From contig URGW01000011.1 of assembly GCA_900547475.1 (NCBI GenBank), positions 17,356 to 81,355 on the forward strand: a stretch of DNA of 64,000 bases, given 5' to 3'. The DNA is from an uncultured Clostridium sp. (GTDB taxonomy: Bacteria > Bacillota > Clostridia > Clostridiales > Clostridiaceae). The stretch's first letter is position 1. Every line of letters begins with the position of its first letter. The notes under the pieces were generated by a model. The model saw only the letters and a program-made list of their open reading frames with translations. It was not told the origin of the DNA and made no database searches. The position numbers were made by a program, and so were the translations under genes. Shown here piece after piece: positions 1-8,524 of this stretch.

Positions 1-1860
1 TATATTTTGAAGATTTGGCTCTGTGCTTGATAATCTACCTGTTGTAGTAACAGTTTGATTAAAACTTGAATGAATAGCTCCATCTTCATCTATAACGTTC
101 TTAAGTCCTTCTACATATGTAGAATTAAGTTTTGTTATTTGTCTATAGTAAATAATTTTTTCTATAACAGGATGTTTATCCATTAGCTTTTCTAACACTT
201 CTGCATTAGTTGAATATCCTGTCTTAGTCTTTTTAATTACTGGTAAATCTAATTTTTCAAAAAGTATTTTTCCTAATTGCTTTGGTGAACTTATGTTAAA
301 TTCTTCTTCACAAAGCTCATATATTTCTTTTTCTGTTTTAGATATTTCTTCTTTAAATTTAACAGCAAGCTCATCAAGTTTTTCTCTATTTACCTTAAAT
401 CCTATAGCTTCCATGCTTGATAAAATAGATATAAGTGGATGTTCAACTTCATAATAAAGCTCATCCATTCCTTCTTTATTTATTCTTTCTTTTAAATATT
501 CGTAAAGTTCCTTCATATTTGAAATTGCATTACAAATTAATTCTTCATCTTCTCCTTTAACTTCCTTCATTAAATATTCATTAATTAAAGTTTCTAAAGG
601 GTAATTACTTTTAGCTGAATCTATAAGATAAGCAGCTACTACTGTATCAAATATGAATTCTTTTATTTCTATATTCATTTTAGTTAATATAGTAACTAAG
701 TTTTTACCATCATGTATTACTTTAGCTATCTTATGATTTTCCATGAAGTTCTTTAATGTATTTATAGCCTCAGTTGCATTTTCCATAGTTATTATTTTAA
801 AATCAATTAGATTAACTTTCTCTCCATAACTTAAATATAGTTTATCTAATTCAATTTTAGAATAAAGACTAGTATTTGATGTGCTATATGATATAAAAGC
901 AATGTCTTCTTTTTCTTTTAAAGCTTCTTTCAGATCATCTAATGTATTTACCTCATTGACCTCTACTTTTGACACTTCTTCTTCCTCTTCAACATCTTCA
1001 CCAGGTAACTTTGCTAATAAAGATTTCATTTGAAGTTTGAAAAATAATTTCTTAAGTTCTTCTTTATTATAGTTATCTTGACTCTTAATATCTTCTAAGT
1101 CAAATTCTATAGGAACCTCAGTCATAATTGTAGCAAGCTTTTTACTAAAAATTGCTTGTTCACTATAAGTTTCTAGATTTTCTTTAAGTTTTTTACCACT
1201 TATTTCATCAATATGTGAAAGCACTCCTTCCATAGAACCATAAGTAGAAATAAGTTTAAACGCTGTCTTTTCTCCTACCCCTGGTACTCCTGGAATATTA
1301 TCTGACTTATCTCCCATAAGACCTTTTACATCTATATATTGAGTTGGTGTAACACCAAATTCAGCTTCAAAAGCTTCTTTATTATATACAGCTGTTTCTG
1401 TAACACCTTTTTTAGTAATTACAACTTTAATATTATCAGTAGCAAGTTGAAGAGCATCTCTATCTCCAGTTACTATAAAAACTTCAATTCCATTGCTTTC
1501 AGCAAATTTAGCTAAGGTTCCTATTATATCATCTGCCTCAAATCCATCTATTTCATAAATATTAATTGCTAATAAATTAAGTACTTCTTTAATTATTGGA
1601 AATTGTTCTGCTAATTCTGGAGGCATCTTTTTTCTGCCAGCTTTATAATCTTCATATTCTTTATGTCTAAATGTTGGAGCTTTTCTATCAAAAGCTGCAA
1701 CTATGTAATCTGGCTTTATTTCTTCCTTCATTTTAAATAGCATATTTGTAAATCCATAAACTGCATTAGTATGAATACCTTCACTGTTTGTTAATGGTGG
1801 TATTGCATAAAATGCTCTATTAAGTAAACTGTTTGAATCTAAAATCAGTAATCTTTCCAT
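1..1860 (-). CDS. polA: DNA polymerase I, 5' part only (cut by window edge)
   Basis: Pol I fills gaps and removes RNA primers during replication and repair. The first 620 codons lie in the window. Residues 1-290 form the 5' nuclease domain, with LILDSNSLLNRAFYA at the start, the acidic motif GFEADDIIGTLA, and the helix-hairpin-helix stretch DVKGLMGDKSDNIPGVPGVG. A central domain in the position of the 3'-5' exonuclease follows but lacks an obvious DxE motif, as in Bacillus Pol I, so proofreading is probably lost (inference). The polymerase domain starts near residue 450, and the last visible residues, RLSSTEPNLQNI, are the conserved motif A approach. The start is an ATG preceded by a GGAGG-like site. 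The 3' end lies outside the window, so nothing can be said about the final 250 or so residues. Confidence 0.96.
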   Translation of the reverse strand, partial: MERLLILDSNSLLNRAFYAIPPLTNSEGIHTNAVYGFTNMLFKMKEEIKPDYIVAAFDRKAPTFRHKEYEDYKAGRKKMPPELAEQFPIIKEVLNLLAINIYEIDGFEADDIIGTLAKFAESNGIEVFIVTGDRDALQLATDNIKVVITKKGVTETAVYNKEAFEAEFGVTPTQYIDVKGLMGDKSDNIPGVPGVGEKTAFKLISTYGSMEGVLSHIDEISGKKLKENLETYSEQAIFSKKLATIMTEVPIEFDLEDIKSQDNYNKEELKKLFFKLQMKSLLAKLPGEDVEEEEEVSKVEVNEVNTLDDLKEALKEKEDIAFISYSTSNTSLYSKIELDKLYLSYGEKVNLIDFKIITMENATEAINTLKNFMENHKIAKVIHDGKNLVTILTKMNIEIKEFIFDTVVAAYLIDSAKSNYPLETLINEYLMKEVKGEDEELICNAISNMKELYEYLKERINKEGMDELYYEVEHPLISILSSMEAIGFKVNREKLDELAVKFKEEISKTEKEIYELCEEEFNISSPKQLGKILFEKLDLPVIKKTKTGYSTNAEVLEKLMDKHPVIEKIIYYRQITKLNSTYVEGLKNVIDEDGAIHSSFNQTVTTTGRLSSTEPNLQNI

Positions 1861-1922
1861 TTATTTCCTCCAGTATTTTTTATATTTTTAAACTATTATT
1901 TAGTAATTATAACATATTTACA

Positions 1923-2843
1923 TTAAAATATACTAAGTTCTAATTCTTCAGATAAATCTTTTAATATATGTATTCCACCAATACTATTTCCTTTACTATC
2001 TAAAGCTGGACCGTATATACCTATTCCAAATCTTCTAGGAACTGTAGCAATTATTCCTCCCCCAACACCTGATTTCGCTGGAACTCCAACATGTACTGCA
2101 AATTCACCTGAGGCATCATACATTCCGCAAGTAACCATTATTGTTTTAACTATCCTACAAACTTCTCTTGAAATTAAAACTTCATCATTCCAAGGTGCTA
2201 TTCCATCATTTGCAATTACTGCTGAAAATCTTGCTAAATCTTTAGCTGTAGCCTCAATTGAACACTGTTTAAAGTAAAGATCTAGTATTTCTTCTACGTT
2301 TCCTTCTAATATATTAGAGCTTTTCATAAAGTAAGCTAAGGATCTATTTCTATCTCCTGTGGCTTTTTCACTTTCATATATTTCTCTATTTATATCTATT
2401 GTGGGATTATTAGTTGCTCTTCTTAAAAAGTTTAATATTCTTTGTAATTTATGTTCTTCATTTTCACCAAAAATAAGGGATGTTGTCACTATAGCCCCAG
2501 CATTAATCATTGGATTATATGGCCTATCCTGATTTCTTATTTCTAAGTTTACTATACTGTTAAATCCCATTCCTGTTGGCTCAACGTTTACTTTTTTAAA
2601 TACGTTTTCTCTACCATTATCATTAAGTGCAATTATTAAACTAACAACCTTTGAAATACTTTGAATAGTGAATTTAACTTCACTTTCTCCTGCCCAGTAT
2701 TGTTCATTGTTTTTTATATCATATACACATAGACCTAAATCTTCACTATTTGCTTTTAAAAGAGCAGGTATATATGATGCAAGCTTACCATCTTGTGTAT
2801 ATTTTTTATTTTTTTCTACTAAGTTAACTAATAAATTTTTCAT
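1923..2843 (-). CDS. glsA: glutaminase
   Basis: Hydrolyses L-glutamine to glutamate and ammonia. The 306 residues match the usual length of the bacterial glutaminase A family, which has a beta-lactamase-like serine fold. The nucleophile motif SISK (S-x-x-K) is in FTIQSISKVVSLIIAL near residue 62, and NPMINAGAIV and the C-terminal SGVGGGIIA are typical family signatures. It ends 62 nt upstream of the polA start on the same strand, so some readthrough into polA is possible. The start is an ATG preceded by AAAGGAAG. The family assignment is secure; a physiological role in acid resistance, known for some homologues, cannot be inferred here. Confidence 0.93.
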   Translation of the reverse strand: MKNLLVNLVEKNKKYTQDGKLASYIPALLKANSEDLGLCVYDIKNNEQYWAGESEVKFTIQSISKVVSLIIALNDNGRENVFKKVNVEPTGMGFNSIVNLEIRNQDRPYNPMINAGAIVTTSLIFGENEEHKLQRILNFLRRATNNPTIDINREIYESEKATGDRNRSLAYFMKSSNILEGNVEEILDLYFKQCSIEATAKDLARFSAVIANDGIAPWNDEVLISREVCRIVKTIMVTCGMYDASGEFAVHVGVPAKSGVGGGIIATVPRRFGIGIYGPALDSKGNSIGGIHILKDLSEELELSIF

Positions 2844-3064
2844 TTGTTATCTTCCTTTTCATATTATTATGTAGTAATAATTATAGTTATTTTTATGCCT
2901 TCTTACAAGTTTATTACCTTATTAAAAATATAAATTATAACCTCCTTATAAAAAATAATAAATAACATAATTAATACAAATAATTAAAGTATATATTAAA
3001 CTTATTTAATTCATTTAATTATGTGGTATAATTTACTATAACAAACAATATAGGAGGGCTATAT

Positions 3065-4294
3065 ATGGATAAAAATTTATTACAAAAATATGCTGAATTA
3101 GCTGTTAATACAGGTGTTAATATTCAAAAAGATAATATATTAGTTATTACTTCACCAATTGAAACTTCAGAGTTTGCTAGACTTATTGCAGAAGAAGCTT
3201 ACAAAGCTGGTGCTAAAGACGTAATTGTACATTACAGTGATCAACAACTAACTAAAATAAAATTAGAAAATAGTTCTTTAGAAACTATCACTGATTATCC
3301 ATCTTGGATGGCTGAAGGATATAATTATTATGCTAGACAAGGAGCTTGTTTTATTTCAATAGCTGCAAGTGATCCTGATGGATTAAAAGGTGTTTCAGTT
3401 GATAAAATAGGTACATCTCAAAAAGCTAGAACTACAGCTTTAAAGGAATACTATGATAACTCTATGTCTAACAAATGTCGTTGGTGCGTATTATCAGTTC
3501 CTACACTTTCATGGGCTAAAAAAGTATTCCCTAACGTAAGTGATGAAGAAGCTATGGAATCTTTATGGAATGTTATATTTAAAACAGTAAGAGTTGATAC
3601 TGAAAATCCAGTATATGCTTGGAAAAAACATATTTCTTACTTAGAAGAAAAAATTAAATTTATGAATGATAATAACTTTAAAAGCGTACACTTAAAATCT
3701 TCAAATGGAACTGATTTAAATATTGAACTTCCAGAAGGTCATATTTGGGCTGGTGGTTCAGAAGGAGATGTTAAAGGAATACCTTTTAATGCAAATATGC
3801 CAACTGAAGAAGTGTTTACTTTACCTAAGAAAACAGGAGTTAATGGTGTAGTTTACTCTTCTAAACCATTAAGCTATGGTGGAAATTTAATAGATAATTT
3901 CTCTATTACTTTTAAAGATGGTAAAGCTGTAGATTTTACTGCTGAAACTGGTTATGATGTATTAAAGCAAATGCTTGATAGCGATGAAGGTGCTAAGTAT
4001 CTAGGAGAAGTGGCTTTTGTTCCTTATGACTCACCTATTTCTAACTCAAAGCTAATATTCTTTAACACGTTATTTGATGAAAATGCAGCTTGTCACTTAG
4101 CTTTTGGTAGAGCTTATGAGTCTTGTATAAAAGATGCAGATAAATATTCTGAGGAAGAGCTAGAAAAAATAGGTGTTAACAACTCAGTTATTCACGTTGA
4201 CTTTATGATTGGAACTAGTGATCTTGAAATCACTGGAGTTAACAAAAAGGGAGAAACTGTTCAAATTTTCTCTAATGGAAATTGGGCATTTTAA
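3065..4294 (+). CDS. M29 family metallo-aminopeptidase (AmpS/PepS type)
   Basis: A cytoplasmic aminopeptidase that removes N-terminal residues from peptides. The 409 residues equal the normal length of the thermophilic aminopeptidase family M29. N-terminal LQKYAELAVNTGVNIQKD and C-terminal DFMIGTSDLEITGV are characteristic. Metal ligands are expected in the C-terminal half: the glutamate in LGEVAFVP, the histidine in AACHLAFGRAY, and HVDFMIG. The start is an ATG six bases after AGGAGGG, and a TATAAT box lies at 3027-3032. It is a single gene flanked by divergent and convergent minus-strand genes. Which peptides it prefers cannot be told from the sequence. Confidence 0.92.
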   Translation: MDKNLLQKYAELAVNTGVNIQKDNILVITSPIETSEFARLIAEEAYKAGAKDVIVHYSDQQLTKIKLENSSLETITDYPSWMAEGYNYYARQGACFISIAASDPDGLKGVSVDKIGTSQKARTTALKEYYDNSMSNKCRWCVLSVPTLSWAKKVFPNVSDEEAMESLWNVIFKTVRVDTENPVYAWKKHISYLEEKIKFMNDNNFKSVHLKSSNGTDLNIELPEGHIWAGGSEGDVKGIPFNANMPTEEVFTLPKKTGVNGVVYSSKPLSYGGNLIDNFSITFKDGKAVDFTAETGYDVLKQMLDSDEGAKYLGEVAFVPYDSPISNSKLIFFNTLFDENAACHLAFGRAYESCIKDADKYSEEELEKIGVNNSVIHVDFMIGTSDLEITGVNKKGETVQIFSNGNWAF

Positions 4295-4377
4295 AAATAA
4301 AATTAACTGGATTCCTATATAATTCTTATGTAATTTTTATATAATTTTATATTAAATCCACACTTTAATATAAAGAA

Positions 4378-4477
4378 AGAGGCTATCGCATTAAGAATAA
4401 ATACTACAATATATTGTGTTGATTTTTAATTACAAAAATAATATATTGTGTATGAAATTTTTAGTGCGATAGCCTCC
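4378..4477. terminator. long-loop hairpin, probable bidirectional terminator
   Basis: The arms GAGGCTATCGCATTAA (4379-4394) and TTAGTGCGATAGCCTC (4461-4476) pair across a loop of about 66 nt. The loop holds two near-identical copies of the 12-nt ATATATTGTGT-like motif, the first inside the palindrome ACAATATATTGT. T-rich tails on both sides fit termination of the aminopeptidase gene on one strand and the small basic gene on the other. Confidence 0.6.
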
Positions 4478-4539
4478 TTTTGCTATTAACTATGTATTTT
4501 TAAAGCTTAAATTATCATTACCAAAATTTAATTATCATA

Positions 4540-4716
4540 TTACTGACCTATTTTTTGAGCACTATCTGGTCTTGGTTGATCTTTACCTAGTTTTCTTGAT
4601 TCCTTAGAGTATCCAACTTCATTAGCAGTTTCTACTCTCATTTTTTGTAATTCAGCTTTAGTCTTTTTACCTGACTTTTTATTATCCTTTGAATTTTTAT
4701 TGTTTTTATGTGACAT
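4540..4716 (-). CDS. 58-residue basic protein resembling a small acid-soluble spore protein
   Basis: The ORF starts at ATG after AAAGGAGGTAAATATAA, a near-perfect ribosome site at good spacing. The product is lysine/asparagine-rich at the N terminus. Residues 21-36, AELQKMRVETANEVGY, resemble the first conserved block of alpha/beta SASPs (pattern L-x-K-M-x-x-E-x-A-x-E-x-G), where the germination protease cuts. The second SASP block (GGxxxKxMV) is missing, so it is not a full alpha/beta SASP. It could be a minor spore protein or a small nucleic-acid-binding protein. The function is an inference; the coding status is well supported by the ribosome site and codon use. Confidence 0.7.
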   Translation of the reverse strand: MSHKNNKNSKDNKKSGKKTKAELQKMRVETANEVGYSKESRKLGKDQPRPDSAQKIGQ

Positions 4717-4795
4717 TTATATTTACCTCCTTTGCTACTTTTACGCTTATTTTATGCTTTCTATAACAAATTATGCTTTCATAGTTAATCCAATA

Positions 4796-4854
4796 AATGG
4801 TTATACCTCTGGGGTCAATCCAAATATTGGATTGACCCCAGAGGCATAACCATT
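4796..4854. terminator. strong hairpin after the isocitrate dehydrogenase gene
   Basis: A 28-nt arm (AATGGTTAT-ACCTCTGGGG...) is followed by a 3-nt loop and its near-perfect complement. The stem is unusually GC-rich for this DNA. It lies 10 nt past the icd stop, so it probably ends or protects that transcript. The T-rich tail, TTTTCTGTATTTT, is on the plus-strand side, so intrinsic termination is clearer in that direction. Confidence 0.55.
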
Positions 4855-4863
4855 TTCTGTATT

Positions 4864-6063
4864 TTATTGTATTCTATTTTTTATTTCTTTAATAAATTCA
4901 TATGTGTTAACAATTTTAACTTCTTTCAAATCAGTAAGTAGTGCTAAATCTTTAGTCATTATTCCATCTTCAATTGTTTGCAACGAAGCTTTCTCTAACT
5001 TATCTGCAAAAAAAACTAACTCATCATTTTCATCTAATTCTCCTCTTTTTCTTAATGCACCTGTCCATGCAAAAATAGTTGCCATTGAATTAGTTGAAGT
5101 TTCTTCACCTTTTAAGTGTTTATAATAATGTCTTTGCACAGTTCCGTGTGCTGCTTCATATTCATAATATCCCTCTGGTGATACCAAAACAGATGTCATC
5201 ATTGCAAGAGATCCAAATGCTGTTGCAACCATATCGCTCATAACATCTCCATCATAATTTTTACAAGCCCAAATAAATCCCCCTTTAGATTTAATAACTC
5301 TTGCTACCGCATCATCAATTAATGTATAAAAATATTCAATGTTAGCTTCTTTGAATTTTTCTTTATATTTTTCCTCAAATATTTCATTAAAAATATCCTT
5401 GAAAGTATGATCATATTTTTTAGAAATAGTATCCTTAGATGCAAACCATATATCTTGCTTTGTATCTAAGGCAAAATTAAAGCAACTTCTGGCAAAGCTA
5501 GATATAGATTTATTAGTATTGTGCATTCCCATTACTACTCCACTATCTTTAAAGTCATGAACAGTTTCTCTAATTTCTTTTCCCTCTTCATCAGTAAAAA
5601 CTAATTCAACTTTTCCTTTTCCTTCAATTTTCATTTCAACATTTTTATAAATATCCCCATAAGCATGTCTAGCTATTGTAATTGGTGCTTCCCATGTTTT
5701 AACAAAAGGTTTTATTGAACTAACAGTTATTGGTGCTCTAAAAACTGTTCCATCTAATATTGCTCTTATGGTCCCATTAGGGCTTTTCCACATTTCTTTT
5801 AAATTGTACTCTTTTACTCTATCTGCATTTGGAGTTATAGTAGCACACTTTACTCCTACTCCATACTTCTTTATAGCTTCTGCAGCTTCAACTGTTACTT
5901 TATCATCAGTCTCATTTCTATATTCTATCCCCAAATCATAATATTCAGTTTTTAAGTCAATAAAAGGATTTAATAATTCCTCTTTTATCATATCCCAAAT
6001 AACTCTAGTCATTTCATCTCCATTCATTTCAACTAATGGAGTTGTCATTTTAATTTTTTCCAT
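4864..6063 (-). CDS. icd: NADP-dependent isocitrate dehydrogenase, eukaryote-like type
   Basis: Oxidatively decarboxylates isocitrate to 2-oxoglutarate, yielding NADPH and the carbon skeleton for glutamate. The 399 residues and sequence (TPLVEMNGDEMTRVIW at the start, SPNGTIRAIL, ITIARHAYGD, YDGDVMSDMVA) match the type II homodimeric enzymes of eukaryotes and some bacteria rather than the Escherichia coli type. AHGTVQRHYYKH carries the Arg-His pair that fixes NADP specificity in this group. The start ATG follows AAGGGGG. A clear promoter lies upstream and a hairpin downstream, so the gene is monocistronic. No citrate synthase or aconitase gene is nearby, which suggests a stand-alone biosynthetic or NADPH role (inference). 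Confidence 0.94.
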   Translation of the reverse strand: MEKIKMTTPLVEMNGDEMTRVIWDMIKEELLNPFIDLKTEYYDLGIEYRNETDDKVTVEAAEAIKKYGVGVKCATITPNADRVKEYNLKEMWKSPNGTIRAILDGTVFRAPITVSSIKPFVKTWEAPITIARHAYGDIYKNVEMKIEGKGKVELVFTDEEGKEIRETVHDFKDSGVVMGMHNTNKSISSFARSCFNFALDTKQDIWFASKDTISKKYDHTFKDIFNEIFEEKYKEKFKEANIEYFYTLIDDAVARVIKSKGGFIWACKNYDGDVMSDMVATAFGSLAMMTSVLVSPEGYYEYEAAHGTVQRHYYKHLKGEETSTNSMATIFAWTGALRKRGELDENDELVFFADKLEKASLQTIEDGIMTKDLALLTDLKEVKIVNTYEFIKEIKNRIQ

Positions 6064-6104
6064 AAGTATAGCCCCCTTATTAGTATTTATTTATATAATT
6101 AACA

Positions 6105-6132
6105 ATTATACCATATTTTCCTACAACTTCAA
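6105..6132 (-). promoter_or_regulatory. sigma-A-type promoter of icd
   Basis: Reading the minus strand, TTGAAG (6127-6132) and TATAAT (6105-6110) are 16 nt apart, and about 40 nt precede the icd start codon. The remainder of the 493-nt gap to the next gene holds the palindrome pair described separately and a terminator, with no ORF. Confidence 0.7.
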
Positions 6133-6270
6133 GGTTTTTTGATAGAACAACTTTCATTTCCTGCATTTTTATCTATTTATTCTATATTCAAATAAAGTTT
6201 TATAAGCACTTATGAAATAACAATATTTTTTCTTGCAGTTTATTGATAAAACAATTTTATTTTAGATATT

Positions 6271-6330
6271 AATTGTACAAAAAATCCTATATCAAAATAG
6301 TATATTCCCCCAAATACAACTTGTACAATT
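6271..6330. repeat. inverted repeat of two TTGTACAA palindromes
   Basis: AATTGTACAA (6271-6280) and TTGTACAATT (6321-6330) are perfect inverses, and each contains the 8-nt palindrome TTGTACAA. The 40-nt loop includes a CCCCC run (6307-6311). It could be an operator pair, or the first hairpin of a plus-strand small RNA that ends at the terminator at 6366-6405. Nothing else in this gap looks functional. Confidence 0.35.
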
Positions 6331-6365
6331 CGATATTTGCATAAATTATCTAAGCATAATATTAA

Positions 6366-6405
6366 AACCAGTAGAAAAATTAAATTCTACTGGTTATTTT
6401 TGTTT
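6366..6405. terminator. rho-independent terminator
   Basis: AACCAGTAGAA and TTCTACTGGTT pair around an 8-nt loop, followed on the plus strand by ATTTTTGTTT and on the minus strand by TTTTAAT. It can end the minus-strand membrane-protein transcript that comes from 6557-6826, or an unannotated plus-strand RNA. Confidence 0.7.
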
Positions 6406-6556
6406 AGAGTTACTCAAACTTTTTTACCAATTATGGTCTTAAGATAACTCCTTTTATTTTTTATTGTTTTCTAGTTTATCACTAATTATTATCTTATTTA
6501 ACTTTTTGACATAATATATAAAACTCACTTTATTTTAATAACATTCTTAAATATTA

Positions 6557-6826
6557 TTAATCTACTTCTTTATAATCTACATCAATTACTTTTCCATTAC
6601 TATCATCTATACTATTTTCTTCATAAACATTTTGATTTTGATTATAAGAATTATATGTTTCATTATTATATTTTTTCTTTGCAAGAGCCATTTTCCCCTT
6701 AAATATTATATAAGATATTAATCCTATCACTATAATAAAAGGTAACAGGTATATAAAAAATCTAATTATTCCAATGAAAATTAATATTCCTACTATCGTC
6801 CATAATATAGATTTTAAATTCTTCAT
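6557..6826 (-). CDS. small membrane protein of unknown function
   Basis: The product has 89 residues. Residues 7-43 are almost all hydrophobic (ILWTIVGILIFIGIIRFF then LLPFIIVIGLISYIIF) and should form one long or two short membrane segments. A basic stretch, KGKMALAKKKYNN, follows, then a polar Asn/Gln-rich tail ending in GKVIDVDYKEVD. This tail, on the cytoplasmic side by the positive-inside rule, recurs in my memory of clostridial small membrane proteins, but I know no function. The start ATG follows a weak ribosome site (GAGGTTGAG). It is transcribed alone, with a terminator about 150 nt downstream. Confidence 0.75.
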   Translation of the reverse strand: MKNLKSILWTIVGILIFIGIIRFFIYLLPFIIVIGLISYIIFKGKMALAKKKYNNETYNSYNQNQNVYEENSIDDSNGKVIDVDYKEVD

Positions 6827-6983
6827 TTAACTCAACCTCATTTACACTATAATATTTAACTTATGTTTTCATTATACTATCTATTAATTATTTTTGCAAT
6901 ATAAGTTATTAATTATTTTGTTAAAAGGTTATGAATACTCTTTTTAGTTTTTGTTAATAACTTTTACTTGTTTTTCTATAGAT

Positions 6984-8444
6984 TTATACAATTCTTCTTG
7001 ATTTTTTAATATTTCCAGAATTTCTATTAGTTTTTTTAGCTATCATAGGTAGTATAAATCCTAATCCTATTAATACAAATGGTGTAATAACATTTAATGA
7101 TACTTGGAACCACCAAGAACCAGAAAATGTTTCAACACTACTTGGGAACATACCCATTATACAAGCAAATGCAGTAAATGCGAAACACCATATTCCAATT
7201 CCCATAGCAAATTTATCATTTTTTACAAATTTGTACTCTGATTTATATTTATCAGCTGCTTTTTTAAGTCCTATAAATGCTAAGAATACCCAAAGATATC
7301 TCATTGGCATAACTACCGAATTTAATTGAAGTAACCAATCAAATAAAGAATTCATATCTCCAATTCCAAGTGCCGGAACTATTATTAATATACTAACTAA
7401 TATAGCTGTCATTATATATCCATTAATAGGTGCACCATATTTATTAGTCTTAGTTAATGCTGTAGGTATAAATCTTCTATCACCATCTGCTAAAAGAACT
7501 TTTAATGGAGCATCTATAGAAAATACTAATGCAGATATTTGAGCTAATAAATTTGATAATGCATAAACTACTATAAATAATTTTCCAACTCCATAATATT
7601 CACCTAACATTTGGAACGCATAATATTGACCATTCATTTTTAAATCTGATGGTATATTATTAGCGTCAAACATCATTGCCATTGCTATAGATCCAAGTAA
7701 TGCAGATACTGCAACCATTATAGCTAATGTAATCATTCCCTTAGGAAAATCCTTACTTGGCTTTTTCATATTATTTACATATGGAGATATTTTTTCAGCT
7801 CCTCCAACTGCAAAAACTAACATTGATAATGTTGTAAAATATGAAAAATTAAAGTTTGGCATCATATTTTTAAAACTAAAATCTACTGTTGCTGATTCTA
7901 TTCCTCTAATTGATGGTGCAGCTAACATTAATAAAACATATAAAAGAGACATAACAAATACTGATGTACCTGCTATTGTTCCTATCATCTTTAGAGATGT
8001 TATACCTCTTGATGCAACCCATAAAAAGAATAAAAATACTGCCAATGTTAATAATTGAGCTACTAATGGATCCATTCCCTTTATAAAGTTACCATCTTGC
8101 TTTACAGTCCACCCTAATGCTATTAAAGCTGCTTGTGGCTTTTGTGCTAAATATGGTATATGAACTACCCAATATGTCCATCCTGCAAAATAAGCTAAAG
8201 TAGTTCCAAAAGTCCCTCTTATCCAAGAACTTACTCCACCTTTACTATCTTTAAAAACAGATCCTAGTTCCCCCACCATTAATGCATAAGGTACAAAGTA
8301 TAATCCAATTATAAGTACCCATGATACAACTACTGTTAATCCTTGATTAGCAAAGTTATTTACAACATTACCAAATCCCCATACTGATACAAAAGCCATC
8401 ATAGCTAAATTGTACCAACGCAAATTTTTCTCTTGTTCACTCAT
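6984..8444 (-). CDS. APC-superfamily amino acid permease, YjeM-like
   Basis: A 486-residue integral membrane protein with about 12 predicted helices. The first helix motif, FVSVWGFGNVVNNFANQG, contains the G-F/W-G-x-x glycine-rich break typical of APC transporters. The overall sequence is closest in my judgement to the YjeM/GadC-type glutamate/GABA family (MVGELGSVFKDSKGGVSSW, AGWTYWVVHIPYLAQKPQAA). It probably moves an amino acid by proton symport or exchange; the substrate cannot be read from the sequence. Its start ATG follows AAGGAGGAAG. It is a single gene between unrelated neighbours, ending in a long basic tail (KKTNRNSGNIKKSRRIV). Confidence 0.85.
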   Translation of the reverse strand: MSEQEKNLRWYNLAMMAFVSVWGFGNVVNNFANQGLTVVVSWVLIIGLYFVPYALMVGELGSVFKDSKGGVSSWIRGTFGTTLAYFAGWTYWVVHIPYLAQKPQAALIALGWTVKQDGNFIKGMDPLVAQLLTLAVFLFFLWVASRGITSLKMIGTIAGTSVFVMSLLYVLLMLAAPSIRGIESATVDFSFKNMMPNFNFSYFTTLSMLVFAVGGAEKISPYVNNMKKPSKDFPKGMITLAIMVAVSALLGSIAMAMMFDANNIPSDLKMNGQYYAFQMLGEYYGVGKLFIVVYALSNLLAQISALVFSIDAPLKVLLADGDRRFIPTALTKTNKYGAPINGYIMTAILVSILIIVPALGIGDMNSLFDWLLQLNSVVMPMRYLWVFLAFIGLKKAADKYKSEYKFVKNDKFAMGIGIWCFAFTAFACIMGMFPSSVETFSGSWWFQVSLNVITPFVLIGLGFILPMIAKKTNRNSGNIKKSRRIV

Positions 8445-8524
8445 TAAACTTCCTCCTTAAGTATAAGTATATATTTACTATTTTATAATACATATGATAG
8501 AATAGTTTGTCTATACTTTAACAG

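Noticed and set aside
2668..2874. Plus-strand ORF opposite glsA
   Set aside because: Shadow frame of a well-supported gene, without a ribosome site or recognisable motif. The same holds for the plus-strand frames opposite hprK (18521-19060) and ntpE (39548-40135).
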